Source: Desulfovibrio desulfuricans (GTDB taxonomy: Bacteria; Desulfobacterota; Desulfovibrionia; Desulfovibrionales; Desulfovibrionaceae). Taken from it: a DNA stretch of 64,000 bases. Both the position numbers and the translations under genes were made by a program. Below are positions 63,639 through 64,000 of this stretch, piece by piece (the stretch's first letter is position 1; each line of letters begins with the position of its first letter). Under the pieces are notes generated by a model that was given only the letters and a program-made list of their open reading frames with translations, was not told the DNA's origin and made no database searches. The stretch is from positions 805,001 through 869,000 of the forward strand of contig NZ_CP036295.1 in NCBI RefSeq assembly GCF_004801255.1, read 5' to 3'.

Positions 63639-63648
63639 CCGGCATGGC

Positions 63649-64000
63649 TTACTGCTGCATGCTGGACATGAGATCCATAAGGTTTTGGGTCTGGTCCGCC
63701 AGCTCCGCCACAGCGTGCGCGGCTTCGCGCATGGCTGCCGAGGTTTGCTGCGACATGGCGCTTATCTGGGTGATGGCGCGGTTTACTTCTTCGCTGGCGG
63801 CGGACTGCTCCTCGCTGGCGGTAGCAATGGCGTTGACCTGATCGGCCGTGGCCTCGACCGTGGAGACAATATCGGCCAGAGCCGCGCCGGACTGGCTGGC
63901 GTAGGTGTTGGCCTCTTCAACCTGCCGCGCTGCCCTGTCCACAGATTCCATGCTCTGGGCTGCGCTTGACTGGATGGCCTCAATGGCCTTGGCCACGTCG
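63649..64000 (-). CDS. Methyl-accepting chemotaxis protein, C-terminal end (partial)
   Basis: The last 116 residues of a chemoreceptor whose start lies beyond the right edge. The stretch is the membrane-distal half of the signalling domain: [45 protein letters not shown] and SAASEEVNRAITQISAMSQQ. These are close to the matching part of the Cache receptor at 59042-60841. No sensor information is available. Ends without a CheR-binding pentapeptide. Confidence 0.88.
   Translation of the reverse strand, partial: DVAKAIEAIQSSAAQSMESVDRAARQVEEANTYASQSGAALADIVSTVEATADQVNAIATASEEQSAASEEVNRAITQISAMSQQTSAAMREAAHAVAELADQTQNLMDLMSSMQQ

Overview
ORGANISM. The window looks like chromosomal DNA of a GC-rich deltaproteobacterium of the Desulfovibrio group. 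This is an inference from content: a chemoreceptor ending in a hemerythrin domain (DcrH type), a hydrogenase-like membrane complex, YedF, a DksA/TraR-type zinc protein, ThyX, an iron-dependent alcohol dehydrogenase and a glycine cleavage system with split P protein. Coding density is high, and no rRNA, tRNA, CRISPR array, phage gene or insertion sequence was seen.

LAYOUT. 1-2650: end of a response regulator, a degenerate histidine-kinase-like protein, a response regulator and a receiver-kinase hybrid. 2791-4254: a thioesterase and a Tim44-domain membrane protein on the minus strand, each with its own terminator. 4469-12935: a minus-strand operon of a UDP-sugar decarboxylase followed by six subunits of a hydrogenase-4/complex I-like membrane complex. 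Its large subunit has lost all four Cys ligands of the Ni-Fe site, so it is an energy-converting-hydrogenase-related (Ehr) complex rather than a hydrogenase. 13110-18950: tatD, then gcvT, gcvH, gcvPA and gcvPB, with large hairpins between gcvH and gcvPA. 19322-23871: mnmA and a polar amino-acid ABC importer with two tandem binding proteins. 24117-31918: NYN-domain protein, O-antigen-ligase-like protein, thyX, a lone trpB, uvrC and a DUF3298-type exported protein. 32022-33418: a CaCA-family cation exchanger behind a complete promoter, yybP-ykoY manganese riboswitch and terminator. 33567-39393: a three-gene envelope operon and a 998-residue membrane protein of unknown function. 39430-41146: a structured RNA candidate, A-tract repeats and an iron alcohol dehydrogenase. 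41352-46176: yedF, the hemerythrin chemoreceptor, an OlsF-like double acyltransferase and a DksA-like protein. 46429-52398: pdxST, then a CuyA/D-cysteine-desulfhydrase-like lyase, an Asp/Glu racemase and a frameshifted dicarboxylate/amino-acid symporter, with a divergent GntR regulator. 52455-58509: hypothetical protein, HAD phosphatase, YggT, DUF465 protein and ilvB-ilvN-ilvC. 59042-64000: a Cache-domain chemoreceptor, a MocR regulator divergent from an EamA transporter, and the end of another chemoreceptor.

HOW THE GENES WORK TOGETHER. The strongest novelty candidates are the Ni-Fe-less Ehr complex (ferredoxin-linked ion pumping, inferred), the riboswitch-controlled exchanger (probably Mn2+ export) and the lyase/racemase/symporter/GntR locus. 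The last would suit uptake and cleavage of an acidic or sulfur-containing amino acid such as cysteate, with released sulfite feeding sulfite respiration; this is a hypothesis. The remaining genes are mostly housekeeping: one-carbon metabolism, branched-chain amino acids, PLP synthesis, DNA repair and tRNA thiolation. Start codons were chosen by ribosome-binding site and overlap, so several genes are shorter than their longest open frame.
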